Source: Sulfurivirga sp964427185 (GTDB lineage Bacteria > Pseudomonadota > Gammaproteobacteria > Thiomicrospirales > Thiomicrospiraceae). From it: 8,572 bases of DNA. A program made the translations under genes and the position numbers. The notes beneath the pieces are model-generated. The model made no database searches. It was not told where the DNA came from and saw only the letters and a program-made list of their open reading frames with translations. Where the stretch lies: NCBI GenBank assembly GCA_964427185.1, contig CAYRSN010000044.1, positions 1 to 8,572 of the forward strand, written 5' to 3'. Below, piece after piece: positions 1 to 7,518 of this stretch (positions are counted from its first letter, which is position 1; every line of letters starts with the position of its first letter).

Positions 1-5
1 TATAT

Positions 6-671
6 TTAAGCACATCCTAATGTGTTTTCCAATGCTTCCAGGCGCTGCGGTGTCCCTACATCCTGCCACAAACCCGTATATACATGACCCGATACCCTAC
101 CTTCTGTCATTGCGGCACGCAATACCGGTGCCAGCGGCCTCACGCCCGGCGTAAGCCCCTCAAACAGCTCAGGATGCAACACACTGATACCCGAAAAAGT
201 ATACACCCCCTGAGAAACCACCCTGCCCTGATCCAACCCGAAATCCCCTTTCAGGTTATGCGCAGGGCTTTCAACCAACACCAAATGTGCCACGCTGTCA
301 TAAAGCTTCTCAGGCAATGTAGTAAAAGGAAAATCCGTAAAAACATCTCCGTTTACAACGATAAAAGGCGCCTCCCCCAGCAGTGGCAGCGCCTGGATAA
401 TGCCCCCAGCCGTTTCCAGCCCGCCTTCCGGCTCTGGTGAAAAAATCAACTCCAGCCCTTCAAATCCACGCTTCACGTACTGCTCCAGCTGAGCCTTCAA
501 CCAAGCACCATTGATCACCACCCGCTCAACGCCTGCCTTGGCTAATTTCTCCAGATGATAATCCAATAAAGGACGCCCACACACTGGCAGCAAAGGCTTA
601 GGGGTTTTATCCGTCAAAGGTCGCATACGGCGCCCACGCCCGGCTGCAAGCACCATCGCCGTTTTATACAT
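6..671 (-). CDS. murU: N-acetylmuramate alpha-1-phosphate uridylyltransferase MurU
   Basis: MurU transfers UMP from UTP to MurNAc-1-phosphate, giving UDP-MurNAc in the cytoplasm. This is the last step of the peptidoglycan-recycling shortcut that bypasses de novo (fosfomycin-sensitive) synthesis. The 221-residue product is a compact sugar nucleotidyltransferase of usual family length. The N-terminal nucleotide-binding signature LAAGRGRRMRPLT lies at residues 8-20, with K25-P26 just after it. The metal-binding VNGD ends at D109, the conserved stretch TFSGISVLHPELFEG is at about 158-172, and WQDVGTP is at 202-208. The reading frame stays open upstream to 827, but homology begins at the ATG at 671, which follows AGGG at a 6-base spacing, so I chose that start. 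It overlaps the end of amgK by 8 bases, which implies translational coupling. Closely related sugar-1-phosphate nucleotidyltransferases are the alternative, but the amgK partner makes MurU by far the best call. Confidence 0.93.
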   Translation of the reverse strand: MYKTAMVLAAGRGRRMRPLTDKTPKPLLPVCGRPLLDYHLEKLAKAGVERVVINGAWLKAQLEQYVKRGFEGLELIFSPEPEGGLETAGGIIQALPLLGEAPFIVVNGDVFTDFPFTTLPEKLYDSVAHLVLVESPAHNLKGDFGLDQGRVVSQGVYTFSGISVLHPELFEGLTPGVRPLAPVLRAAMTEGRVSGHVYTGLWQDVGTPQRLEALENTLGCA

Positions 672-1671
672 GCTGCACCCTAAATGCCGGCAGCACCTCG
701 TGAGCCACCCACTCAGACAAACTGCAGGTTTCCGGATAATCCGCACCCACCTCCACCAGATACTGCAAAGTATTAGGAACGTCATCCAAATAACGCACCT
801 TGCCATCTCGCAGCCACAGGCGCGCAAAAATTCCCGCCGCCTTCAAGTGTCGCTGCACACCCATTAAATCAAATGCCCGATTAAAAGGTTTCTCATCACC
901 AGCCTGCTGTATCCCAGCATCCACCAGCTGCTGAAAATAATCGCATCGCCAATGCGCCACACGCTCTGCCGGCCAGCGTACATAACAATCCCGCAGCAAT
1001 GACACCGCATCATAGGTCAAAGGCCCCGCCACAGCATCCTGAAAATCCAATACCCCGGGCAGAGGCGTACTACACATTAAGTTCCTACTATGAAAATCAC
1101 GGTGTACAAAGACCTTCGGTTGCGCCAGAGCAGCCTCCATCAATGCACCCCGCACCTCCCACCAGAATGCAGGCACTTGAAGCCCCAAAAAACGCTCCAC
1201 CAGCCAGTGCACAAACAGATCCATTTCCTCACCCAACAAACGTGCACCATATTCCGGCAACTGCTTTAAATAAACATCACCTTCCAGCTGCATCTGTACC
1301 AGTGTTTTAAGCGCTGCCTGATAAAGACTATCCGCATTGTCAACACTCAGCGCATCAAAATAAGTCGCCTCACCCAGATCCGTTAACAACAAAAATCCAT
1401 TCTCTCGATCCCACGCCAGCACCTCAGGCACATGCACGCCTATTTGTCCCAGCCACGCCGCTATCCGCACAAAAGGCTCACACGATTCATACTGGGGCGG
1501 TGCATCCATCACGATATACGTCTCTCCTCCCGCCTGTACCCGATAATAACGCCGAAAACTAGCATCAGAAGAAGCTGGCACCGGTACAGAAAAAGAGGTC
1601 TCCCCCTTTTTTTCAAATTGCAAAATTTTCAACCACGCGCAAAGTTGCTCAAAACGGGCATCTAAGCTCAA
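664..1671 (-). CDS. amgK: N-acetylmuramate/N-acetylglucosamine kinase AmgK
   Basis: AmgK phosphorylates the anomeric hydroxyl of MurNAc (and GlcNAc) with ATP and feeds MurU in cell-wall recycling. The product has the aminoglycoside-phosphotransferase kinase fold. Counting from the TTG start, the N-lobe motif SDASFRRYYRV is near 35-45 and YIVMDAPP near 52-59. The catalytic loop HRDFHSRNLM is at about 190-199 with D192 as base and N197 as metal ligand. The Mg-binding LDFQDA begins at about 208, followed by GPLTYDAVSLLRD. The start is uncommon. A perfect AAGGAGGT lies at 1675-1682 and the first in-frame start codon after it is TTG at 1671, giving 335 residues. An in-frame GTG at 1686 would give 340 residues but has no ribosome site before it, and the nearby ATG is out of frame. 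The gene is transcribed away from lptD and is followed directly by murU. Plain APH-type kinase annotations for such proteins are usually AmgK when murU is adjacent. Confidence 0.9.
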   Translation of the reverse strand: MSLDARFEQLCAWLKILQFEKKGETSFSVPVPASSDASFRRYYRVQAGGETYIVMDAPPQYESCEPFVRIAAWLGQIGVHVPEVLAWDRENGFLLLTDLGEATYFDALSVDNADSLYQAALKTLVQMQLEGDVYLKQLPEYGARLLGEEMDLFVHWLVERFLGLQVPAFWWEVRGALMEAALAQPKVFVHRDFHSRNLMCSTPLPGVLDFQDAVAGPLTYDAVSLLRDCYVRWPAERVAHWRCDYFQQLVDAGIQQAGDEKPFNRAFDLMGVQRHLKAAGIFARLWLRDGKVRYLDDVPNTLQYLVEVGADYPETCSLSEWVAHEVLPAFRVQHV

Positions 1672-1674
1672 AAT

Positions 1675-1682
1675 ACCTCCTT
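1675..1682 (-). promoter_or_regulatory. Shine-Dalgarno site of amgK that decides its start
   Basis: The minus strand reads AAGGAGGT here, a full match to the anti-SD core. It lies downstream of the possible GTG start at 1686 and only 3 bases before TTG at 1671. This argues that translation starts at the TTG, although the spacing is short. Confidence 0.6.
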
Positions 1683-1713
1683 CCACCTGTTTTCAGTGCT
1701 TATTTGATCACTC

Positions 1714-1726
1714 ATCCCCTGTTATA
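1714..1726 (-). promoter_or_regulatory. Possible overlapping minus-strand promoter for amgK-murU
   Basis: On the minus strand, TATAAC (1726 down to 1721) matches the -10 consensus at 5 of 6 positions and shares four base pairs with the lptD -10 on the other strand. It has neither a TGn extension nor a recognisable -35. A second candidate, GATAAT, lies a little further upstream near 1739-1744, also without a -35. The amgK-murU transcript must start somewhere in this short region or within lptD, but the exact site is uncertain. Confidence 0.3.
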
Positions 1727-1735
1727 CTAGCGCAC
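1720..1735 (+). promoter_or_regulatory. Extended -10 promoter for the lptD operon
   Basis: TGTTATACT at 1720-1728 is a full TGn extension plus a -10 hexamer TATACT (5 of 6 to TATAAT) for the housekeeping sigma factor. The hexamer 17 bases upstream (TTATTT, 1700-1705) is a poor -35, as extended -10 promoters tolerate. Transcription would begin near 1735 and leave a leader of about 30 bases before the lptD ATG. I see no sigma-E type GAACTT/TCTGA pair, although lptD and surA are sigma-E targets in E. coli. Confidence 0.6.
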
Positions 1736-1764
1736 AGCATTATCCGGGGTGAAAACCGCACATT

Positions 1765-3933
1765 ATGGCAAGTAAATTTACACACTGGGGCATCATTTTA
1801 ATCCTAAGTCCGCTAAGTTCTTTTGCTCAGCTCACCCCCTGCACACCCTCTTATATATTTCCTAAAAAAACACTGCCTCAGAATACGCAGCATATGGAAG
1901 CATGGGGTATTCAACTTCACGCCACCTCTGAACTTATTCAGCTCAAAGGCGAAACGGAATTACTGGATACCCGTCTCTGGCTACGCGCCGATCAGCTGAA
2001 ATGGTCACGTCATACTCAACACTTTCAAGCGCAAGGGCACATCCAAGCACAAACACCACAATGGCTATTAGAAGCCGACCGGTTGGACTACCAGCGCCCA
2101 AACGAAAGGTTTTCAGCGGAGCAAACCACCTTTCAATCCATTTCAGCCAAACAGCGCGGCACCGCCTCACAGTTAGTACATGAGGAGCTGGATAAAACCA
2201 CACACATGCAGCAAACCAAACTTACCAGCTGCCCCTTAGGAAATGACGACTGGTATCTCCATGCTAAAAATATCCGTATCGATCAAACTACACAACGTGT
2301 TTACATATATCACGGCTGGTTAGACTTCAAAGGTGTGCCGATTTTCTACACTCCTTACATCAGCTACCCGCTGACTGAACGCGCCTCAGGCTGGCTGATG
2401 CCCAGCTTTTCGCAGCATCAGTCTCCGAACCGAGATTCTCCCAGCTGGCTGTTCGGCCTTCCCTACTACTTCAACCTGGCGCCCAACTACGATGATACCC
2501 TGACCTTCTATCAGTTTCAGGATCGAGGCACCCTTTTGGACAATGCGTTCCGCAGCCTCAACCGCTGGCAGCGCAGCACCCTAAACACCAGTTTTTTGAA
2601 TGATGAAGTGACCGGGCAGACGCGCTGGCGCATCAAACTGAACGGACAACAGACCTGGCACCCTACACTGCGCAGCGATATTCTCTGGCAAAAAATTTCC
2701 GACCGTGATTTTTATGCCGACATCCCTTTAGATACCCGCCTGAAAACTGCCAGCTATGCCAAGCGCCATGCCCGCTTAAACTGGCAGCCCAGCAAGAATT
2801 TCAGCGCTTACTTACTCCACCAAGATTACCTCCTGCTGGATAATGCTGTTTCCAACTATGAAAAACGCCCCGAAGTTGGCATACAGTGGCAACACTCCCT
2901 CACCCCGGCGCTCTCTACCCAGCTTAACTGGCAGGTCACCGAATTTGAAATTCCCACCGCAGATCATAATAAGCCTGAAGGCTTACGCAGCGTTGCCAGC
3001 CCCAAACTGGAAGGCAACTGGGTCGAACCCTGGGGCGATTACGGTATGACACTGCAGCTCCAAAACAACCGCTACCAACTACGCAACTCTACAGAAACAG
3101 AATCAATTTTCAGCGTACCCATGGCAGCCATACATGGCCGGCTTATTTTCGAGCGTCCCGCTTCAGAGTGGGGCATAGGCTGGGTGCAAACCCTGGAACC
3201 AAAACTTCAATACACCTACATCCCACTGGAAGAAGAACAGCTGAATGCGCCCAATTTTGACAGCGGTCTGCGTACGCTGAATTTTAATAACCTCTTTGCT
3301 CTGAACCGCTTCAGCGGGCTGGATCGCATCGGTGATACACAACGGCTGAGCGTTTCCCTCACCACACGCCTGCTTAATGCCAAGGGAAAGGAGCGGGCAC
3401 GGCTGGCAGCAGGCCAAGCCTTTTACCTCGCTCCCAGGCAAATCACCCTGACCAATCTGCAGGAAGATACCACCCCTCGCAGCAACTATTTCGTACAGCT
3501 TCAGGCACAGACAAACTGGTTATGGCTGGACAACACGCTGGAAATTCAACAGGACACAACCTTTATCACGAACCTTATCTCCCGCTTGCGTTTAAATTTC
3601 CGCGCGCTTACCTGGAAAAGCCAATATAACTGGCAAAACATTAACCAGTCCACAGAAAAGCAAACGCTGTTAGCCGGCCTTACTATCAGGCTGCCCTCCC
3701 GCTGGGAAATCAACAGCTTTTCCAACTATGACTTTATCAGCAACCAACGCATCCAGAACATTCACGCCCTCAGCTATGAAAGCTGTTGTTGGAAAGGGGA
3801 GCTTCAAGTTGACGAAAGCCAGACAGTTTCCGGAAAATACAGTTATAGTATCTCGCTTGTCTTCACCTTCAAGGGGCTTTCCACAGTGGGTGAAACCTTC
3901 AGTCAACAAGTCGATAAAAAACTTAAGTTCTAA
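1765..3933 (+). CDS. lptD: LPS-assembly outer membrane protein LptD
   Basis: LptD, with the lipoprotein LptE, forms the outer-membrane translocon that inserts LPS into the outer leaflet. The 722-residue product is shorter than E. coli LptD (784) and much shorter than Pseudomonas homologues. A signal peptide covers about residues 1-21, with cleavage after SFA. An LptA-like beta-jellyroll domain spans roughly 45-185, with the repeating pattern of the family (LLEADRLDYQRP near 101-112). A beta-barrel domain with alternating aromatic strands runs from about 190 to the end. The protein has only four cysteines: C26, C156 and the adjacent pair C674-C675. This is the layout that forms the two interdomain disulfides in E. 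coli. The ATG at 1765 follows GGGGTGA at 1746-1752, and the signal peptide fits this start. It is first in the operon, 8 bases before surA, whose product chaperones LptD across the periplasm. Confidence 0.95.
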   Translation: MASKFTHWGIILILSPLSSFAQLTPCTPSYIFPKKTLPQNTQHMEAWGIQLHATSELIQLKGETELLDTRLWLRADQLKWSRHTQHFQAQGHIQAQTPQWLLEADRLDYQRPNERFSAEQTTFQSISAKQRGTASQLVHEELDKTTHMQQTKLTSCPLGNDDWYLHAKNIRIDQTTQRVYIYHGWLDFKGVPIFYTPYISYPLTERASGWLMPSFSQHQSPNRDSPSWLFGLPYYFNLAPNYDDTLTFYQFQDRGTLLDNAFRSLNRWQRSTLNTSFLNDEVTGQTRWRIKLNGQQTWHPTLRSDILWQKISDRDFYADIPLDTRLKTASYAKRHARLNWQPSKNFSAYLLHQDYLLLDNAVSNYEKRPEVGIQWQHSLTPALSTQLNWQVTEFEIPTADHNKPEGLRSVASPKLEGNWVEPWGDYGMTLQLQNNRYQLRNSTETESIFSVPMAAIHGRLIFERPASEWGIGWVQTLEPKLQYTYIPLEEEQLNAPNFDSGLRTLNFNNLFALNRFSGLDRIGDTQRLSVSLTTRLLNAKGKERARLAAGQAFYLAPRQITLTNLQEDTTPRSNYFVQLQAQTNWLWLDNTLEIQQDTTFITNLISRLRLNFRALTWKSQYNWQNINQSTEKQTLLAGLTIRLPSRWEINSFSNYDFISNQRIQNIHALSYESCCWKGELQVDESQTVSGKYSYSISLVFTFKGLSTVGETFSQQVDKKLKF

Positions 3934-3941
3934 GGCAGTGT

Positions 3942-4919
3942 ATGAAACGACTTCTTCCCTTATTGCTCATGCTCAGCCTGGCGTTTGCCAACCATAGCCA
4001 GGCCGCACAACTTCTTGACCGCATTGTGGCCACTGTCAACGACAGCCCTATTTTACAGAGCGAGCTGGAAGCAGCCACCTTTGACACCCTGAACCAACTG
4101 CGCCAACAAGGCATCACACCACCGCCCTTTAACCAGCTGGAGCGCAAGGTACTGGAAGAGCTGATCTTAAAAAAAATCCAACTGCAGCGCGCCCAGCAAC
4201 GTAACATTCAGGTTACGGATGATGAGGTCAACCAGGCAATGGCACAACTGGCAGCCCGCAACGGCATGCGCCTGACACAACTGCAAACACTCCTGGAACA
4301 GCAGTCTCCCGGTGCTTTTGCCAAACTCAGAAAGCAGATTCATGACGAGCTGATGATCGAAAAGCTCCGCCAAATCGAAGTCATCAGCCGTATCAATATT
4401 ACCGAGCAAGACCTCGAGCAATACCTAAAACAACTCAGCAATGGCCAACAGAAAAGCTATAACCTGCGTCATATCCTGATCGCCCTCCCCAGCGCCCCCA
4501 CACAGGCACAAGTCAGCCAGGCACGCACCACTGCCAAACAACTCCGCCAGCAGCTGGCAGAGGGCGCAGATTTCGCCCAGCTGGCAGTACAGCACTCTCA
4601 AGGGCAGTTTGCACTTAAGGGGGGCGCACTAGGATGGCGTACCGAGGCCGAGTTGCCTGACCTCTTCCTGAATGCACTGGCACAGATGCAGCCCGGAGAA
4701 GTTTCCCCTGTACTCAAAAGCCCCAGCGGCTTTCACCTTCTGAAACTTGAAGCAGTAAAAAACACCGCCCCCCAAGCAAATGAACAAGCCAGAGAACGCG
4801 CCATGATGACCTTGCGTATGCGCAAAGCCAACGAACTCTTCGATCTCTGGCTGCGCCGTTTGCGTGATCAAGCACATGTCAATATTTTCCTGGACGACCC
4901 GGAAACCCTAACCCCATGA
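3942..4919 (+). CDS. surA: Periplasmic chaperone SurA with a single parvulin domain
   Basis: SurA carries unfolded outer-membrane proteins, including LptD, through the periplasm to the BAM complex. The 325-residue product has a signal peptide (MKRLLPLLLML..., cleavage near residues 21-22). The SurA N-terminal chaperone domain covers about 23-170 and starts with LLDRIVATVNDSPILQSEL. One parvulin-type peptidyl-prolyl isomerase domain lies at about 173-272 (RHILIALP, GGALGWRTEAELPDLF, GFHLLKL). The C-terminal helix that completes the chaperone core runs from about 280 to 316 and ends in AHVNIFLDDP. E. coli SurA has 428 residues and two parvulin domains. Here one is missing, and the remaining one looks more like P1, which is catalytically inactive in E. 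coli, than the active P2. There is no frame break, so this is a compact form and not a truncation. AAGG at 3932-3935 sits 6 bases before the ATG, and the gene overlaps pdxA by ATGA. Confidence 0.92.
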   Translation: MKRLLPLLLMLSLAFANHSQAAQLLDRIVATVNDSPILQSELEAATFDTLNQLRQQGITPPPFNQLERKVLEELILKKIQLQRAQQRNIQVTDDEVNQAMAQLAARNGMRLTQLQTLLEQQSPGAFAKLRKQIHDELMIEKLRQIEVISRINITEQDLEQYLKQLSNGQQKSYNLRHILIALPSAPTQAQVSQARTTAKQLRQQLAEGADFAQLAVQHSQGQFALKGGALGWRTEAELPDLFLNALAQMQPGEVSPVLKSPSGFHLLKLEAVKNTAPQANEQARERAMMTLRMRKANELFDLWLRRLRDQAHVNIFLDDPETLTP

Positions 4920-5902
4920 ATAAACATGCATTACCTTTAGCCCTAACCAGTGGAGAGCCCGCCGGTATTGGCCCGGATCTGATCGCTCAACTGGCTCAGT
5001 CCCGCTGGGAAACGCCTCTGGTAGTACTGGGAGATCCTGATCTACTGCAAGAACGAGCACACCAGCTCAAACTTCCTCTGGCGCTCCACGCCGTTTCCTC
5101 GCACCCAACACCGCTCACACCGCTTGAACCCGGTGCGCTCTATATCCATCCTATTCCACTGGCAGCGCCCGTTACCCCTGGTATGCTCAACCCACTTAAT
5201 GCTCACCATGTCCTCCAACAACTGAAAACCGCTACCACAGGTTGTCTGAACGGACATTTTCGCGCTGTTGTGACAGCGCCACTGCACAAAGGCATTATTA
5301 ACGACGCTGGATACAGCTTTACCGGGCATACCGAGTTTTTTCAACAGCTCAGCCAGGTAGATGAAGTCGTAATGATGTTGGCCACTCCAGGCTTGCGCGT
5401 TGCACTGGCGACCACACACCTGCCGCTCAGAGAAGTGGCTCAGGCCATCACACCTGCCAAACTTACCCGCATCCTGACCATTCTGCACCAGAGCTTACAA
5501 ACCCAGTTCAAGATTCCGCACCCACGGATTTCCGTCGCCGGGCTCAACCCCCATGCCGGAGAAAACGGGCATTTAGGCGACGAAGAAATACGCATCATAG
5601 CGCCGGTACTCAATCAACTCCGCACCACAGGCATGCACCTAAACGGCCCGCTACCTGCAGACACCCTGTTCACCCCCAAACATCTGGCGCAGGCCGATGC
5701 CGTACTGGCCATGTACCATGATCAAGGTTTACCAGTACTGAAATATAAAGGGTTTGGGCAAGCCGTCAATATTACTCTGGGGCTTCCGTTCGTACGCACC
5801 TCCGTAGACCATGGCACGGCATTATCCCTTGCCGGAACCGGCGAAGCAGACCCAGGCAGCTTCAAATACGCTATTCAAACCGCCATTGATATGACACTAT
5901 GA
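4916..5902 (+). CDS. pdxA: 4-hydroxythreonine-4-phosphate dehydrogenase PdxA
   Basis: PdxA oxidises 4-phosphohydroxy-L-threonine with NAD(P)+ and the product decarboxylates. The resulting amino-ketone is condensed by PdxJ in the deoxyxylulose-5-phosphate-dependent pathway to pyridoxal phosphate. The 328-residue product is full length for the family. It opens with LTSGEPAGIGPDL (10-22) and has TAPLHKGIINDAGYSFTGHTE at about 120-140. The three metal-binding histidines are visible as H168 (TTHLPL), H213 (GLNPHAGE) and H268 (MYHDQG). These correspond to H166, H211 and H266 of E. coli PdxA with a constant offset of two. The C-terminal part keeps FVRTSVDHGTA and GTGEADPGS. Its ATG overlaps the surA stop (ATGA) and its own stop overlaps the rsmA start in the same way. 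With no strong ribosome site, translation is probably coupled. The link to its neighbours is shared transcription, not shared pathway. Confidence 0.96.
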   Translation: MNKHALPLALTSGEPAGIGPDLIAQLAQSRWETPLVVLGDPDLLQERAHQLKLPLALHAVSSHPTPLTPLEPGALYIHPIPLAAPVTPGMLNPLNAHHVLQQLKTATTGCLNGHFRAVVTAPLHKGIINDAGYSFTGHTEFFQQLSQVDEVVMMLATPGLRVALATTHLPLREVAQAITPAKLTRILTILHQSLQTQFKIPHPRISVAGLNPHAGENGHLGDEEIRIIAPVLNQLRTTGMHLNGPLPADTLFTPKHLAQADAVLAMYHDQGLPVLKYKGFGQAVNITLGLPFVRTSVDHGTALSLAGTGEADPGSFKYAIQTAIDMTL

Positions 5903-6672
5903 GCCATAAGCACAAAAAACGTTTTGGGCAGAACTTCCTACACAACCCGCGCATCATTGAACGCATCGTACGGGCAGTCAACCCCAAACCACACGAACAC
6001 CTGGTAGAAATCGGGCCTGGAGAAGCAGCCATCACCCTGCCTTTAGCTTGTCGCGGCGCTCAGCTAGATGTCATTGAAATTGACCGAGATCTCATCCCCA
6101 ACCTGCAACGCCTCTTTGCGCCCTACGCCAACATCACCCTGCATCAAGCCGATGCACTGACATTTGATTACAGCACACTGACACCTCATCCATTACGAAT
6201 TGTGGGCAATCTTCCCTATAACATTTCCAGCCCGCTTATTTTCCACCTGTTGACCTTCAAACAGCTCATTGATGACATGCACTTCATGTTGCAAAAAGAA
6301 GTGGTTGAGCGCATGGTCGCGCAGCCAGGCTCCAAAACCTATGGCCGCCTGAGCGTCATGGTGCAATACTATTGTGATGCCACTTACCTATTTACCGTAG
6401 GGCCGGGCAACTTCACCCCTCCCCCCAAGATTGACTCCGCTATTGTGCGCCTTGTGCCTCGTGCATTTAAGCTTCAAGCCAAAAATGAATCCTGTTTTTC
6501 AGCACTGGTCAAACAAGCATTCAGTCAACGCCGAAAGACCCTGCGCAACACCTTAAAATGCATCGCCACCGAGGCAGACTTTAACGCCATTGATCTCGAT
6601 GCCGGGTTACGCGCCGAAGCCGTACCGGTGGAAAAATTCGTAGCACTTGCCAATCAGGTATGCAAGGAGTAA
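5899..6672 (+). CDS. rsmA: 16S rRNA adenine dimethyltransferase RsmA (KsgA)
   Basis: RsmA uses S-adenosylmethionine to dimethylate the two adjacent adenines in the 3'-terminal helix of 16S rRNA (A1518 and A1519 in E. coli), a late check in small-subunit assembly. Loss of the enzyme gives kasugamycin resistance. The 257-residue product begins with the family signature KKRFGQNFLHNP (6-17). The Rossmann-type SAM site follows, with VEIGPG at 36-41 and acidic E60 in VIEIDRD. The catalytic NLPY is at 104-107, preceded by RIVG. GPGNFTPPPKIDSAIVRL lies at 168-185 and the C-terminal helix motif FSQRRKTLRN at 208-217. The ATG overlaps the pdxA stop codon (ATGA). Usually apaG follows rsmA, but here apaH begins 3 bases after the stop. 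Confidence 0.97.
   Translation: MSHKHKKRFGQNFLHNPRIIERIVRAVNPKPHEHLVEIGPGEAAITLPLACRGAQLDVIEIDRDLIPNLQRLFAPYANITLHQADALTFDYSTLTPHPLRIVGNLPYNISSPLIFHLLTFKQLIDDMHFMLQKEVVERMVAQPGSKTYGRLSVMVQYYCDATYLFTVGPGNFTPPPKIDSAIVRLVPRAFKLQAKNESCFSALVKQAFSQRRKTLRNTLKCIATEADFNAIDLDAGLRAEAVPVEKFVALANQVCKE
6664..6669 (+). promoter_or_regulatory. Ribosome binding site of apaH
   Basis: AAGGAG lies 6 bases before the apaH ATG at 6676, inside the last codons of rsmA. It fixes the apaH start and shows that apaH follows rsmA with no room for another gene. Confidence 0.7.
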
Positions 6673-6675
6673 ATC

Positions 6676-7515
6676 ATGGCAACCTATATCATTGGCGATC
6701 TGCAAGGCTGTTTTATCCCCCTGCAGAAACTACTTGAGCAACTGAACCATGACCCAATCCAAGATGAGCTCTGGTTTGTCGGCGATATCGTCAACCGCGG
6801 GCCGCACTCCTTAGAGTGCTTACGCTTTGTCAAAAAAATCGTAGAATCCGGCCGAGGAAAAATGGTGCTGGGCAATCATGACTTTCACCTGCTCGGCTGT
6901 GCTGCAGGCCTGGATCGCTTCAAATCAGGTAAAGACACCATTGATGATATTCTCAATGCGCCGGATCGCGCGCAACTTATCGACTGGCTTCGGCAACAAC
7001 CCCTTTTAGTAACCCATTCTGTTTATTCTTTCACCATGGTGCATGCAGGTCTTCCTCCTCAGTGGACGCACCACCAGGCTCAAGCTGAAGCACAATATGT
7101 AGAAGAACAGCTACGCAGTGAAAACTGGGATACTTTTGTGCGCGAACACCTGTTTGGTAGTGAACCCGCCTGCTGGGATGATGCCCTGACCGGCTGGAAA
7201 AGGCTGCGTTATACCGTCAATGCCCTCTGCCGCATGCGCTACTGCGATCAAAACGGCTGTCTGGAATTCAAGTGTAAAGCCGCACCGGGCAAACAACCCA
7301 AAGGTTATCAACCATGGTTTGTACACCCCAACCGAAAAAACAAAGACCACCCTATCTTTTTCGGACACTGGTCCACTTTGGGAGCTTTTGACGGCTACAA
7401 CGTTCATGCACTGGATACAGGGTGCCTATGGGGCGGTCAACTGACCGCCTGGCGAGTTGAAGACCGTACCCGCCACAGCCTAAAATGTCCCCAGACTCAA
7501 AAACCTGGAGCCTGA
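6676..7515 (+). CDS. apaH: Symmetrical bis(5'-nucleosyl)-tetraphosphatase ApaH
   Basis: ApaH splits diadenosine tetraphosphate (Ap4A) symmetrically into two ADP. In E. coli it also removes Np4 caps from RNA 5' ends. The 279-residue product belongs to the PPP-type metallophosphoesterases. GDLQG is at 7-11, GDIVNRG at 36-42, GNHD at 66-69, VHAG with H123, FGHW with H231, and HALDTGCLWGG at about 244-254. The first motif has Q10 where E. coli has H (GDVHG). From memory GDLQG is common in pseudomonad-type ApaH, so I do not treat it as a defect. Residues R61-G62-K63-M64 lead into the GNHD loop as expected. The gene ends in tandem in-frame stops TGA TAA (7513-7518), and the next gene starts immediately after them. 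Confidence 0.95.
   Translation: MATYIIGDLQGCFIPLQKLLEQLNHDPIQDELWFVGDIVNRGPHSLECLRFVKKIVESGRGKMVLGNHDFHLLGCAAGLDRFKSGKDTIDDILNAPDRAQLIDWLRQQPLLVTHSVYSFTMVHAGLPPQWTHHQAQAEAQYVEEQLRSENWDTFVREHLFGSEPACWDDALTGWKRLRYTVNALCRMRYCDQNGCLEFKCKAAPGKQPKGYQPWFVHPNRKNKDHPIFFGHWSTLGAFDGYNVHALDTGCLWGGQLTAWRVEDRTRHSLKCPQTQKPGA
7507..7510 (+). promoter_or_regulatory. Ribosome binding site for the GTG-started final gene
   Basis: GGAG in the last codons of apaH lies 8 bases before GTG at 7519. It supports the GTG start; the next in-frame ATG, at about 7690, would remove the N-terminal 57 residues. Confidence 0.55.
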
Positions 7516-7518
7516 TAA

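Noticed and set aside
84..440. Open frame antisense to murU, and similar frames at 999-1310, 1943-2203, 3163-3441 and 5042-5488
   Set aside because: These lie opposite or out of frame within well-recognised genes, have no credible ribosome site or family motif, and look like shadows of GC-skewed coding sequence.
672..827. N-terminal extension of the murU reading frame (52 codons)
   Set aside because: The extension lies inside amgK in another frame, is rich in W, C and R without homology, and the nucleotidyltransferase signature begins right after the ATG at 671.
1687..1764. Sigma-E promoter upstream of lptD
   Set aside because: I found no GAACTT-like -35 with a TCTGA-like -10 at suitable spacing. 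The extended -10 explains expression better.
6694..6708. Glutamine for histidine in the first metal motif of ApaH (GDLQG) as a lost metal ligand
   Set aside because: As I recall, this form is widespread in ApaH from pseudomonads and others, and all other metal and phosphate motifs are intact.
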